Source of the DNA: Cyclobacterium lianum
GTDB lineage: Bacteria; Bacteroidota; Bacteroidia; Cytophagales; Cyclobacteriaceae
DNA: 64,000 nucleotides
Assembly: GCF_900143075.1 (NCBI RefSeq)
Contig: NZ_FRCY01000010.1
Location: forward strand, 1-64,000
Reading direction: 5' to 3'
Of the stretch, positions 51,422 to 59,893 are shown piece by piece (the first letter of the stretch is position 1; every line of letters starts with the position of its first letter). A model generated the notes under the pieces. That model did not search any database and was not told the origin of the DNA. It was given only the letters and a program-made list of their open reading frames with translations. The position numbers and the translations under genes are program-made.

Positions 51422-54199
51422 ATGAATAACGTACTCACAATAACCAGGTTTTTTCTTTTATTGGGTATGACATGCTTCAGTGTCCAATCCGTAAGAGCGC
51501 AGGAAGAGCTGCCGGCACAGCATTCCTTCCAAACCCTACAATATCTACTTTCTGAGCAGGAAAACCAACCCAGCGGGGAGGAAGCCGATTTGCTTATTGA
51601 AAAGCTCGTTGATAGAATGGAATACTGGAATGAGATTTCCAGACAAGGCGACCCTGGGTGGAAGAATGAGGCGTTGAAAACCTTTGTTAATTATGGAGTG
51701 GAGGAATTGGCAGGCTTTGCATTGAGATCACCGGTGCTGGGAAGGGTTTCTTCCGTGAGGGAACCTGTAGAACGAGCCAGTGGCTGGCTTAGTGAAAAGG
51801 TAACAGCCCATTTTTTTGAGAGGGATGCTCAGGAATTTGCCCGCCAGAGAGATTTTAAGGTCCGCGAAACCTTTGAACAAACGGCTACTTCCATTGTGGA
51901 GGACCATTGTTCCGGGAATGTAACCTGTGCGGAGGCGGTGTTTGAGCAGGTACTAAATGATCGCGATGTGCAGGAGCAGATTCTTGAAGCGGATGCTTTG
52001 GGTGCTTTTGATGAAGCCCAGACGAGGGCCTATGTGAAAAATGCTCAGGAAAACTCTCTGGATAATTATGAAGGGGTCATCCTTGAAATCGACAACCTGT
52101 CGGCCACGGTCAATGCCGCGGTTTCTGATGTGAAAGCAACCGTGATCAATAATTTTCAGGAGTTAAACGAAAACCAGGAGCATATCATCAACACCACGGC
52201 CCGAATCCTGCATTACCAACAGGAAAATACCATTGCCCTGTCAAATCTTCAGGAGTTTGTGAGTGCTATTGACACCAAAGTGGATAATATCACCGCATTA
52301 CAGCAGCAATCCTTATTTGTTTCCAATGCGATTCATGAGGGGATGGTGAAAATCGACAAAAGGATCATCGCTTTATCCAGGTCGTTTGAAGCGATGATTG
52401 AAGAGGAGAGAATTGAGGAAATCCATGAAATTTTCGAAAATTCACCCATCAACAAAAAGATTAAGGCACTTGAGGATAAAAATAGTGCCATAAGTGTGCT
52501 TATGGGAGAAGAGGACCGGCAGACCGTGTTGGAGAATCTGAGAGTCGTTAAAAAAAAGCAGGATATCGTCAAAGCTACTGAGCTCATAGGGCGAGTCGGA
52601 GCAGTGGGCAAGGAGGCCCTCACCGTATTTTGCCAGAGCAGGGACTGCCCCTCTGAAATTGAAGAGAGCATTAACCTGGGATTGGCACTTACCGATATAG
52701 TCGGCAATTTCACTGCCGGAAACTGGGCCAAGGCCAGCTTAACGGCCCTGGGCATATTTAAAGAGCCCCAACCAGGTCCGGAACTAAGAATGCTCAACCA
52801 AATAAGAAGGCAGCTGGAAGGTTTAGAGGCCAATATGAACCAGGGTTTTAAAAATGTACATGAACACCTGTTTGCCCTTGAAGAAAATCTGGGACAACGT
52901 CTTGATATCATTGATTTAAAACTAGATCAGCTTTCCAGGGAATTGATCCAAACCCGCCAGGATATACTACAAAGCCTAAGCAGGGTGGATACAAAATTAA
53001 ATTATATCGTCAACCAAAATGAATGCATCAGGGATCTCGTTCTGGAGGTAACTCTGGAGCAAAATCAGGATCTCTGCAGGCTTCCCGCAAAGACTTTTGC
53101 CGACAGGATCGAAAAGGATGAAATTTCGGATTATGAGGATCTGGAGAATTTCTTTCGGGGTGGATCCTGTGGGAGTTGTATAGAAGCATTATCAAAGGTC
53201 AACGAGCAGTCTCGTTCGTCTTTTTTCCGGTACGCCGCGTGTAAACCGGAAGGAGAAAATAACAAAGCATCTCCCAACCGGATTTATGATTATGCCTTCA
53301 ACAAACTCCTGAACGGAACAGGGACGGACAAAAATACGGTCCATTCATTACTTTATGTGCCGAAAAATATACGGGTACTTGATTCATTGAAGAATGCATT
53401 AAAACCGCTCGAAGACAGCATATCTTTCGAATTAAAGAAAGAAGACAGTCATTACCGCAATTACAGTGCGGTGCTGGATTATGCCAACTATGTGCTCACT
53501 TTATTTCCCTTTTTGGAGCCTTATGATCGTGGGGACTTGTTGAGTGCGGGGGAGATCAGAGATAATCCCGGATTCTCAAAAGAGCGTACGCGGTTCCTGA
53601 TCAACCAGCTGGAAGGAACATTGGATCTCATTAACCATACCATCTTCCAGCAGTCACTGATGGCCGGAAATGGAGTATTCACTACCGTTGATCAGATGTT
53701 GGAGGAGAGTGTTTCCGGTTTTGATGATAGTGGTGTTTTTACCCTCCGGGATCTTTTTTCCCATAACCCCTATTTCAGAAAAAATTATGCCGCTCACCTG
53801 CTGGACGAAGTAGTTGGTCTTGAAAAAATAAAAGATTTGATCGATCATGATCGACTTGAAAATGGACCGCAAAGGTTAGTGATGAAGGGCTACAATATTC
53901 AAATCTTTGAGGAAGATAATACTCTTGTTTTTACTGTCAGCCTCAACAATCTCAAAGAACCGGAACAACACATCAGGTTGTTTGATGGCTATCTTCCTGT
54001 GGCGGATGGCAGGATCGATGAGGAGACCTACCAAAGAAACCTGGAATTTGCCTACCCTTCTTCCATCACCGAACTATCCAACATGAAGAATCTGGTCATC
54101 AATAGGCTGGGAGAAATGCGGATGATTGCCTCCACAGGTCCGAAAGAGACAGCGCTTTCCCCTGAAGAAATAGCGGATTTAATTGTATTGTTCAGGTAA
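51422..54199 (+). CDS. Large secreted helical protein of unknown function
   Basis: 925 residues from the Met that opens a signal peptide (about 1-26, ending VRAQ); a Met 30 codons earlier adds a segment with no export character. Long heptad-rich helices occupy about 215-340 and 455-535. Between them a weakly hydrophobic stretch (about 417-447, LGLALTDIVGNFTAGNWAKA) is flanked by Cys residues. The C-terminal third is mixed and contains CGSC (about 600). The layout, helix-hydrophobic segment-helix, resembles helical pore-forming toxins, but no family match is visible. The next gene follows after 40 bp. Confidence 0.6.
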   Translation: MNNVLTITRFFLLLGMTCFSVQSVRAQEELPAQHSFQTLQYLLSEQENQPSGEEADLLIEKLVDRMEYWNEISRQGDPGWKNEALKTFVNYGVEELAGFALRSPVLGRVSSVREPVERASGWLSEKVTAHFFERDAQEFARQRDFKVRETFEQTATSIVEDHCSGNVTCAEAVFEQVLNDRDVQEQILEADALGAFDEAQTRAYVKNAQENSLDNYEGVILEIDNLSATVNAAVSDVKATVINNFQELNENQEHIINTTARILHYQQENTIALSNLQEFVSAIDTKVDNITALQQQSLFVSNAIHEGMVKIDKRIIALSRSFEAMIEEERIEEIHEIFENSPINKKIKALEDKNSAISVLMGEEDRQTVLENLRVVKKKQDIVKATELIGRVGAVGKEALTVFCQSRDCPSEIEESINLGLALTDIVGNFTAGNWAKASLTALGIFKEPQPGPELRMLNQIRRQLEGLEANMNQGFKNVHEHLFALEENLGQRLDIIDLKLDQLSRELIQTRQDILQSLSRVDTKLNYIVNQNECIRDLVLEVTLEQNQDLCRLPAKTFADRIEKDEISDYEDLENFFRGGSCGSCIEALSKVNEQSRSSFFRYAACKPEGENNKASPNRIYDYAFNKLLNGTGTDKNTVHSLLYVPKNIRVLDSLKNALKPLEDSISFELKKEDSHYRNYSAVLDYANYVLTLFPFLEPYDRGDLLSAGEIRDNPGFSKERTRFLINQLEGTLDLINHTIFQQSLMAGNGVFTTVDQMLEESVSGFDDSGVFTLRDLFSHNPYFRKNYAAHLLDEVVGLEKIKDLIDHDRLENGPQRLVMKGYNIQIFEEDNTLVFTVSLNNLKEPEQHIRLFDGYLPVADGRIDEETYQRNLEFAYPSSITELSNMKNLVINRLGEMRMIASTGPKETALSPEEIADLIVLFR

Positions 54200-54239
54200 T
54201 GAACTAGGTTTCGAAAACGCAAAAAAATAACCAAAGATC

Positions 54240-55199
54240 ATGATGCGGATATATCTCTTTTCTCTACTCCTTTTGGTAATTGGATTGTCCCTGCTTCGAA
54301 ATTCAGCCACCTTTTCTGGGGAGGAACCCAGGCTTCTTAAGCAGGAGGTGCCACAGCAATTTTCCCGGAAAGAAACCAATCTGACCCTGGATCAGGACCT
54401 GGCAGATTATATCAATACCCAGGCAGGTTTGGATGATACGGATCGGGTAATCCTCATTGCGGACACAATTTTGGTTTCAGAGAATATAAGGTTGAGGGAA
54501 GTAGATGTAATCATGGTTTCCAATTATTTCGGTACCGATGGAAATCAGGTGGATGTCCTTCCTGCTCCGACAAATACAAATCGGACCGGGATCTCCGGTA
54601 AGGCTGGCAAAGAAGTCAGAATTATCGCCAAACACATCGCTGAGGTGGAATTTCACCTTCCCGGAATGGACGCAACAGATGGCAGGGATGGCAGCAATGG
54701 AAAAAGCGGAAAGAAAAGTGAAGTGAAGAAACACGGAGATGTAAGTAAGGGCACCGCTGGTAAAGATGGGCAAGACGGAGGTAATGGTGGAAAAGGCGGC
54801 CAATTGATCCTGCATGCCGGCAATGAAGATTACCAGGTACAACTTACCGCACCTGGAGGTAGCGGTGGTGCCGGCGGAAAAGGTGGTACCGGTGGGACTA
54901 CCTTCATATGGGTATTTACAAAACCACCGGGGAAATCAAAAAAGCCGGAACCCGAGCGACCTGGCCGGCGCCGTGGTGGAAATGTTCAGATTCAAAGCCA
55001 GAATAACCAAAGGGCTATAAAGGCCCGGCAGGAAAAAGATGGGCAAAATGGCAAAAGGGGAAAAAATGGATTGGATGGAGAGAAGGAAACAAAAGTGTTG
55101 TCCGATCAACAATTTGCAGTAGCAGCCCGAAAGCATTTCCATCATGACCGGGAAAAATTAAACCGGACAGGCTGGCAAATTATTTTCAGGGAGCAATAG
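54240..55199 (+). CDS. Glycine-rich collagen-like exported protein
   Basis: 319 residues. A hydrophobic N-terminal export signal (about 5-18) precedes beta-rich sequence (RVILIADTILVS). Four glycine-rich stretches follow: about 141-160, 170-188 (GTAGKDGQDGGNGGKGG), 205-219 (GGSGGAGGKGGTGG) and 265-281 (KDGQNGKRGKNGLDG). Some read as Gly-X-Y collagen-like triplets, others as Gly-Gly-X. A basic linker (KSKKPEPERPGRRR) lies between the third and fourth. A surface-exposed, elongated protein is likely. It is 40 bp after the helical protein gene and should share its transcript. Confidence 0.6.
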   Translation: MMRIYLFSLLLLVIGLSLLRNSATFSGEEPRLLKQEVPQQFSRKETNLTLDQDLADYINTQAGLDDTDRVILIADTILVSENIRLREVDVIMVSNYFGTDGNQVDVLPAPTNTNRTGISGKAGKEVRIIAKHIAEVEFHLPGMDATDGRDGSNGKSGKKSEVKKHGDVSKGTAGKDGQDGGNGGKGGQLILHAGNEDYQVQLTAPGGSGGAGGKGGTGGTTFIWVFTKPPGKSKKPEPERPGRRRGGNVQIQSQNNQRAIKARQEKDGQNGKRGKNGLDGEKETKVLSDQQFAVAARKHFHHDREKLNRTGWQIIFREQ

Positions 55200-55260
55200 A
55201 GAATTTTTCCTTTCCGACATCGCAATGCTGCTGCATTAAAAAGCTCACGAATCCGCTGAG

Positions 55261-55282
55261 GTTATCAATTATAATTGATAAC
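55261..55282. repeat. Perfect 22-bp palindrome downstream of the two-gene operon
   Basis: The sequence reads the same on both strands: GTTATCAATTA followed by its complement. It is followed by CTTTTG. As RNA it would fold into a hairpin with a short loop, 61 bp after the collagen-like gene, so it may be the terminator. As DNA it could also be an operator for a dimeric regulator. Confidence 0.6.
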
Positions 55283-55415
55283 TTTTGACCATGATCAAGA
55301 TCTTTTGGCTACCCCTACTGCTGATCCAATTTGCGCAAACAACTTAGGTCGACTGTTGTTTGGTAGGGGTACCATGCTATCATTCCTGCCTTAACCATAA
55401 TCTGACAATATAACC

Positions 55416-56843
55416 TTGAAAATTCTACTTACAGGAGCTACCGGATACATTGCCCAACGATTGTTGCCAGCACTATTGCAGGACGGGCATGAGGTGGTAT
55501 GTGCGGTTCGGGATAAAAACAGATTCAATTCAGACCGTTTTCCCTCCAAAAACCTGAGTCTGGCAGAGGTGGATTTTCTGGACAGCGACAGTCTGAAAAA
55601 TATCCCTGATGATATCGATCTGGCCTATTACCTGATCCATTCCATGTCAACCCAACGTGGAAATTTTGAAGAAATGGAAGCTACCTGTGCCACCAACTTC
55701 CGAAACAGGATACAGGAAACCAGTGCGAGACAGGTCATCTATCTGAGTGGGATTGTTAATGAAGAAGAATTGTCCAAGCACCTTTCTTCACGGCAACAAG
55801 TCGAAACCATTTTATCAGATGGTGGCTATGCCCTGACTACCCTGAAGGCAGGAATTATTGTCGGATCTGGCAGTGCCTCCTTTGAAATCATCCGTGACCT
55901 GGTAGAGAAATTACCGCTGATGATCGCCCCGCAATGGCTAAAGACCCGTTGCCAGCCCATAGCCATCAGGAATGTGGTGGAATTTCTGCAAGGTGTTATT
56001 CTCAGGGAAGACACCTACAATCAAAGCTTTGATATCGGCGGACCGGATATCCTCACCTATAAAGAAATGCTGCTTCACTTCGCCAGGATCCGGGACCTGA
56101 AGCGCCGAATTCTGGTGGTGCCGGTGATGACACCCCGGATTTCCTCGTATTGGCTGTATTTTGTGACATCCACCTCCTTTGACCTGGCCAAAAACCTGGT
56201 TGACAGCATGAAAATAGAAGTGATCTGTACTCCCAATGACCTGGACAAAACCCTGGAAATACAGCTCATTGGCTATGATGATGCCATCAGGCTGGCTTTT
56301 GATAAAATCGAGCAAAACCAGGTTTTATCCAGTTGGAAGGATGCCCAAACCTCTGACTTGCTGCATAAAGGCCTGACCAGGTATATGGAAGTACCGGTAA
56401 ACGGCTGCTATGTGGAGGTCCGCAGGCTGCCCATTGAAAATGAGGAGCAGGTTTTAAGAAATGTTTGGAAAATCGGCGGCAAACAGGGATGGTATTATGG
56501 CAACTGGCTCTGGGAAATCAGGGGATTTTTAGACCAATTGGTCGGCGGGGTAGGCATGCGAAGGGGCAGAAAGAGCGAGACGGAGATAGCAGCCGGTGAA
56601 TCGCTGGATTTTTGGAGGGTGCTTATCGCCAGCCAGGAGCAAAAAAGACTGCTGCTATATGCAGAAATGAAATTGCCGGGAGAGGCATGGTTGGAATTCA
56701 AAATTGAAAAGGGCGAGTTGGTGCAGACGGCCACCTTCAGGCCTCTGGGGATTTGGGGAAGGCTGTACTGGTATTCCGTTTTTCCCTTTCATGGGTTTAT
56801 TTTCGGGGGGATGATCAGGAATATTGTCAACAGAACTGCTTAA
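55416..56843 (+). CDS. NAD(P)-binding protein with DUF2867 domain (YbjT-like)
   Basis: 475 residues with a TTG start (KILLTGATGYIAQRLLPA; no ATG is in frame upstream). The Rossmann fold (GxxGxxG type) spans about 1-290, and the C-terminus (about 300-470, WYYGNWLWEIRGFLDQLVGG) is a DUF2867 domain. The combination is known from YbjT-like proteins of unknown reaction. It lies alone on the strand, between the collagen-like operon and a second dehydrogenase gene. Confidence 0.8.
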   Translation: MKILLTGATGYIAQRLLPALLQDGHEVVCAVRDKNRFNSDRFPSKNLSLAEVDFLDSDSLKNIPDDIDLAYYLIHSMSTQRGNFEEMEATCATNFRNRIQETSARQVIYLSGIVNEEELSKHLSSRQQVETILSDGGYALTTLKAGIIVGSGSASFEIIRDLVEKLPLMIAPQWLKTRCQPIAIRNVVEFLQGVILREDTYNQSFDIGGPDILTYKEMLLHFARIRDLKRRILVVPVMTPRISSYWLYFVTSTSFDLAKNLVDSMKIEVICTPNDLDKTLEIQLIGYDDAIRLAFDKIEQNQVLSSWKDAQTSDLLHKGLTRYMEVPVNGCYVEVRRLPIENEEQVLRNVWKIGGKQGWYYGNWLWEIRGFLDQLVGGVGMRRGRKSETEIAAGESLDFWRVLIASQEQKRLLLYAEMKLPGEAWLEFKIEKGELVQTATFRPLGIWGRLYWYSVFPFHGFIFGGMIRNIVNRTA

Positions 56844-56985
56844 GTACGCTTAATTTCCTGTTTCTCAGCACCACGGGCAACCCCTATTCTGAGGTCTCCA
56901 ATAAACTTTTCCTTGCGGAAGCTACTGCCTTTTCCGGGAAAAAGCGTAGATTTAGTGAGATTCAATATACTGATCATCAAAGTTT

Positions 56986-57765
56986 ATGAGCAATACTGCG
57001 CTTATTACCGGTGCCTCTGATGGCATTGGATTGGAACTCGCTAAAATTCATGCTTCCAAAGGTGATGATCTCGTCCTGGCGGCAAGAACCATATCTAAAT
57101 TAAATGAACTTAAGTCCGAATTGGAAAGAGGGTTTGGCATCAAGGTTTATACCATCCAAAAAGACCTGTCAGTTCCCAACGCTGCCAGGGAGGTATACGA
57201 TGAGGTGGCAAAACAAAAAATAACCATCCAATACCTGATCAATAATGCCGGTTTTGGAGATTTTGGGTCCTTCCATGAATCTGACTGGGACAAACAAGCT
57301 CAGATGATCAACCTGAACATTTTGTCCCTGACCCACCTGACAAAATTGTACCTTGAGGATATGATCCGGCAGGGTGCCGGAAAGATCATGAACGTAGCTT
57401 CCACTGCTGCATTTCAGCCGGGTCCGCTAATGGCTGTCTATTTTGCCACCAAGGCCTATGTGCTCCATTTTTCTGAAGCCATAAATAATGAAGTAAAAGA
57501 AAAAGGGATAACGGTGACGGCCCTTTGTCCCGGACCCACGGAGAGCGGCTTTAAAGCCGGTGCCCAAATGGAGGAGAGCAATTTGATGAAAGGCAAAAAA
57601 CTTCCCTCTTCCAAAGAAGTGGCTGAATTTGGGTACCTTAAAATGATGCAGGGAAAAGCAGTGGCCATCCACGGCATAAAGAATTACATTCAAGCAAATG
57701 CGGTGAGATTTGCACCCAGAGCCCTTTCCGTTAAAATTGCCAGGGCTGTGATCAAAAAAGATTAA
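56986..57765 (+). CDS. Short-chain dehydrogenase
   Basis: 259 residues. TGASDGIGLE (about 8-17) binds the cofactor, and NNAGFGDFG, MNVASTAAFQPGPLM and YFATKAYVLHF (catalytic Tyr-x3-Lys) complete the site. It best fits the DltE/YqjQ-like group with unknown substrate. It starts 142 bp after the YbjT-like gene, and the next gene on the strand is the methyltransferase-ligase fusion. Confidence 0.85.
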   Translation: MSNTALITGASDGIGLELAKIHASKGDDLVLAARTISKLNELKSELERGFGIKVYTIQKDLSVPNAAREVYDEVAKQKITIQYLINNAGFGDFGSFHESDWDKQAQMINLNILSLTHLTKLYLEDMIRQGAGKIMNVASTAAFQPGPLMAVYFATKAYVLHFSEAINNEVKEKGITVTALCPGPTESGFKAGAQMEESNLMKGKKLPSSKEVAEFGYLKMMQGKAVAIHGIKNYIQANAVRFAPRALSVKIARAVIKKD

Positions 57766-57895
57766 CGGCTTTAAATCGTTTATTTGTTAACCTACTCCTA
57801 TAGTTCATGTTACCAAATTAGCACAAATTGGAGAGCAATTTATTTGGAAAAAATAGGTCTATTTTTTTCAGCCGTTTCTTTATACTAAACGTATA

Positions 57896-57926
57896 TTGCT
57901 ACAATTTGACAATCGATTTAACTTTA
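57896..57926 (+). promoter_or_regulatory. Candidate Bacteroidota promoter for the fusion gene
   Basis: TTG (57896-57898) and TAACTTTA (57919-57926) are 20 bases apart, close to the -33 TTG and -7 TAnnTTTG layout of Bacteroidota promoters. The start codon of the next gene is 38 bp downstream. Confidence 0.35.
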
Positions 57927-57964
57927 AGTTGTCAGAGAAACTTTTAAACAGCCATAAAACAAAT

Positions 57965-59890
57965 ATGAAAACAAAAGTCCCTTTGAAAAAGGGCACAACA
58001 GAAAGGGCCGGAAAAACAATGGGCCCTGTAAAAAATCTGGAATACCACCTGCACCCCGAATGGTGGAAACGGATTTTTAATGCCACCTACCTGAAAACAG
58101 ATGCAGATGTGGTGGAGGACGAAAACATTACCAGATCGGAGATCAATCTTTTCCATGAACTGCTGGACATCAGAGAGGGCAACAGTCTTCTGGATCTGGC
58201 CTGCGGGCAGGGCAGACATCTGCTGGAGCTAAGTCAAAGGGGTAATTACCAGCTGTTTGGTCTGGATCGATCCCGCTACCTGACACAAAGGGCCAAATCC
58301 ATCGCCCGAAAAAAGGGGGTTGCTATTAATTTCAAAGAAGGAGACGCCCGCAAGCTGCCCTATGCCAACGATTCCTTTGATTTTGTTACCATATTGGGCA
58401 ATAGTTTTGGCTATTTTGAGACGGCTGAAGATGATGTTAAAATCCTCAGGGAAGTATTCAGGGTACTGAAACCCGGCGGACGCCTGTTGATGGATGTGGC
58501 AGACGGGTCTTTTCTCAGAGAAAACTATACGCCCAGAAGTTGGGAGTGGATCGATAAAAAGCATTTTGTCTGCCGGGAGCGCTCTCTGGCCACAGACAAT
58601 GAAAGGCTGATTTCGAGAGAAGTGGTCACCAATACAGAAAAAGGAGTGATCGTTGATCAATTTTATGCTGAAAGGCTTTACACCAGGGAGATACTGGCCG
58701 ACCTGACCGGCAAAGTTGGGTTTAAAGATCTTGCGTTCCACGGAAACCTGGAGGTAGCGTCTCTGCGCAACCAGGACCTGGGCATGATGGCCAATCGTTT
58801 TATTCTTACTGCCACAGCCAAAAAAGAATGGTCGCCCAAACGCAAGAAAAAAGACATTAAAAACGTGGTGGTGCTCATGGGTGATCCTGGATTAAAAGAT
58901 GTCATCAAGCCGTATGCGGTGTTCGACACGGACGATTTCGAAACCATAGAGAAGCTGAAGGTAGGCCTGAGTAAGTTGGGCAATTATAAGTTTAGCTACC
59001 TGAACAACCACAGCAGCCTTATAGCCGATTTGCAAAAGATAAGGGACAAGACGGACCTGGTCTTTAACCTGTGCGATGAAGGCTTTGGCAATGATGCCAA
59101 AAAGGAACTTCATATCCCTGCGCTTCTGGAAATGATGCATTTGCCTTACACCGGGTCCAATCCACAAACCCTGGCCTACTGCTATGACAAGTCACTGATA
59201 CGGGGAATTGCTACAGAAATCGGCGTGCCGGTGGCCAATGCCTTTGTCATTACAGCAGAGGACAACCTTTTTGAGCTGAATATCCCTTTTCCCGTAATCG
59301 CCAAGCCCAATTTCGGAGATTCCAGCTTTGGGATTACCCAAAAGAACGTCGCCAATACCATAGAGGAGCTGGCAGATGCCATTCTGCGGATCAGGGAGCA
59401 ATTCGGCTATGACAAGCCCATCCTGGTGGAAGAATTTTTGACGGGAGCTGAAGTGTCCGTTGGCATTATTGGTAATCCGGATAACTACACAGTGCTTCCC
59501 ATCATTGAAGAAGATTATTCCGAATTACCCGAGGGCTTACCGAAAATTTGCGGCTACGAAGCCAAATGGCTCACAGATTCTCCTTACATGCAGACCTTGC
59601 GATCCATACGTGCAAGCTTACCGGTGGCCCTGGAGCAGGAATTGATCAACCACAGCCTGAAATTGTTCCAGCGCCTGGATTGCAAGGATTACTGCCGTTT
59701 TGACTGGCGGCTCAACAGCCAGGATGAACCCAAAATGCTGGAAGTGAACCCCAATCCCGGTTGGTGTTGGGATGGGCACCTTGCCAAAATGAGTAGCATT
59801 GGCGGGATGGATTATACCCAGATGCTGGAAGCCATATTGAATGCTGCCGATACCCGGTACCATCCCATAAATGAACCGCAGCTGTCCTGA
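57965..59890 (+). CDS. Fusion of SAM-dependent methyltransferase and D-Ala-D-Ala ligase-like ATP-grasp
   Basis: 641 residues from the ATG at 57965; a non-ATG start at 57896 is possible but adds no domain. The N-terminal half (about 50-270) is a class I methyltransferase with LLDLACGQGRHLLEL and VLKPGGRLLMDVADG. The C-terminal half (about 290-640) is an ATP-grasp ligase resembling D-alanine-D-alanine ligase, with VFNLCDEGFGNDAKKE, HLPYTGSNPQTLAYCYDK, and the metal-binding EVNPNPGWCWDGH at the end. The fused pair suggests methylation and peptide-bond-type ligation of one small molecule; the product is unknown. Confidence 0.8.
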   Translation: MKTKVPLKKGTTERAGKTMGPVKNLEYHLHPEWWKRIFNATYLKTDADVVEDENITRSEINLFHELLDIREGNSLLDLACGQGRHLLELSQRGNYQLFGLDRSRYLTQRAKSIARKKGVAINFKEGDARKLPYANDSFDFVTILGNSFGYFETAEDDVKILREVFRVLKPGGRLLMDVADGSFLRENYTPRSWEWIDKKHFVCRERSLATDNERLISREVVTNTEKGVIVDQFYAERLYTREILADLTGKVGFKDLAFHGNLEVASLRNQDLGMMANRFILTATAKKEWSPKRKKKDIKNVVVLMGDPGLKDVIKPYAVFDTDDFETIEKLKVGLSKLGNYKFSYLNNHSSLIADLQKIRDKTDLVFNLCDEGFGNDAKKELHIPALLEMMHLPYTGSNPQTLAYCYDKSLIRGIATEIGVPVANAFVITAEDNLFELNIPFPVIAKPNFGDSSFGITQKNVANTIEELADAILRIREQFGYDKPILVEEFLTGAEVSVGIIGNPDNYTVLPIIEEDYSELPEGLPKICGYEAKWLTDSPYMQTLRSIRASLPVALEQELINHSLKLFQRLDCKDYCRFDWRLNSQDEPKMLEVNPNPGWCWDGHLAKMSSIGGMDYTQMLEAILNAADTRYHPINEPQLS

Positions 59891-59893
59891 TGA

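Noticed and set aside
54650-55100. Glycine-rich repeats as a CRISPR or tandem DNA array
   Set aside because: The repetition is at protein level with varied codons; there are no constant DNA repeats with spacers.
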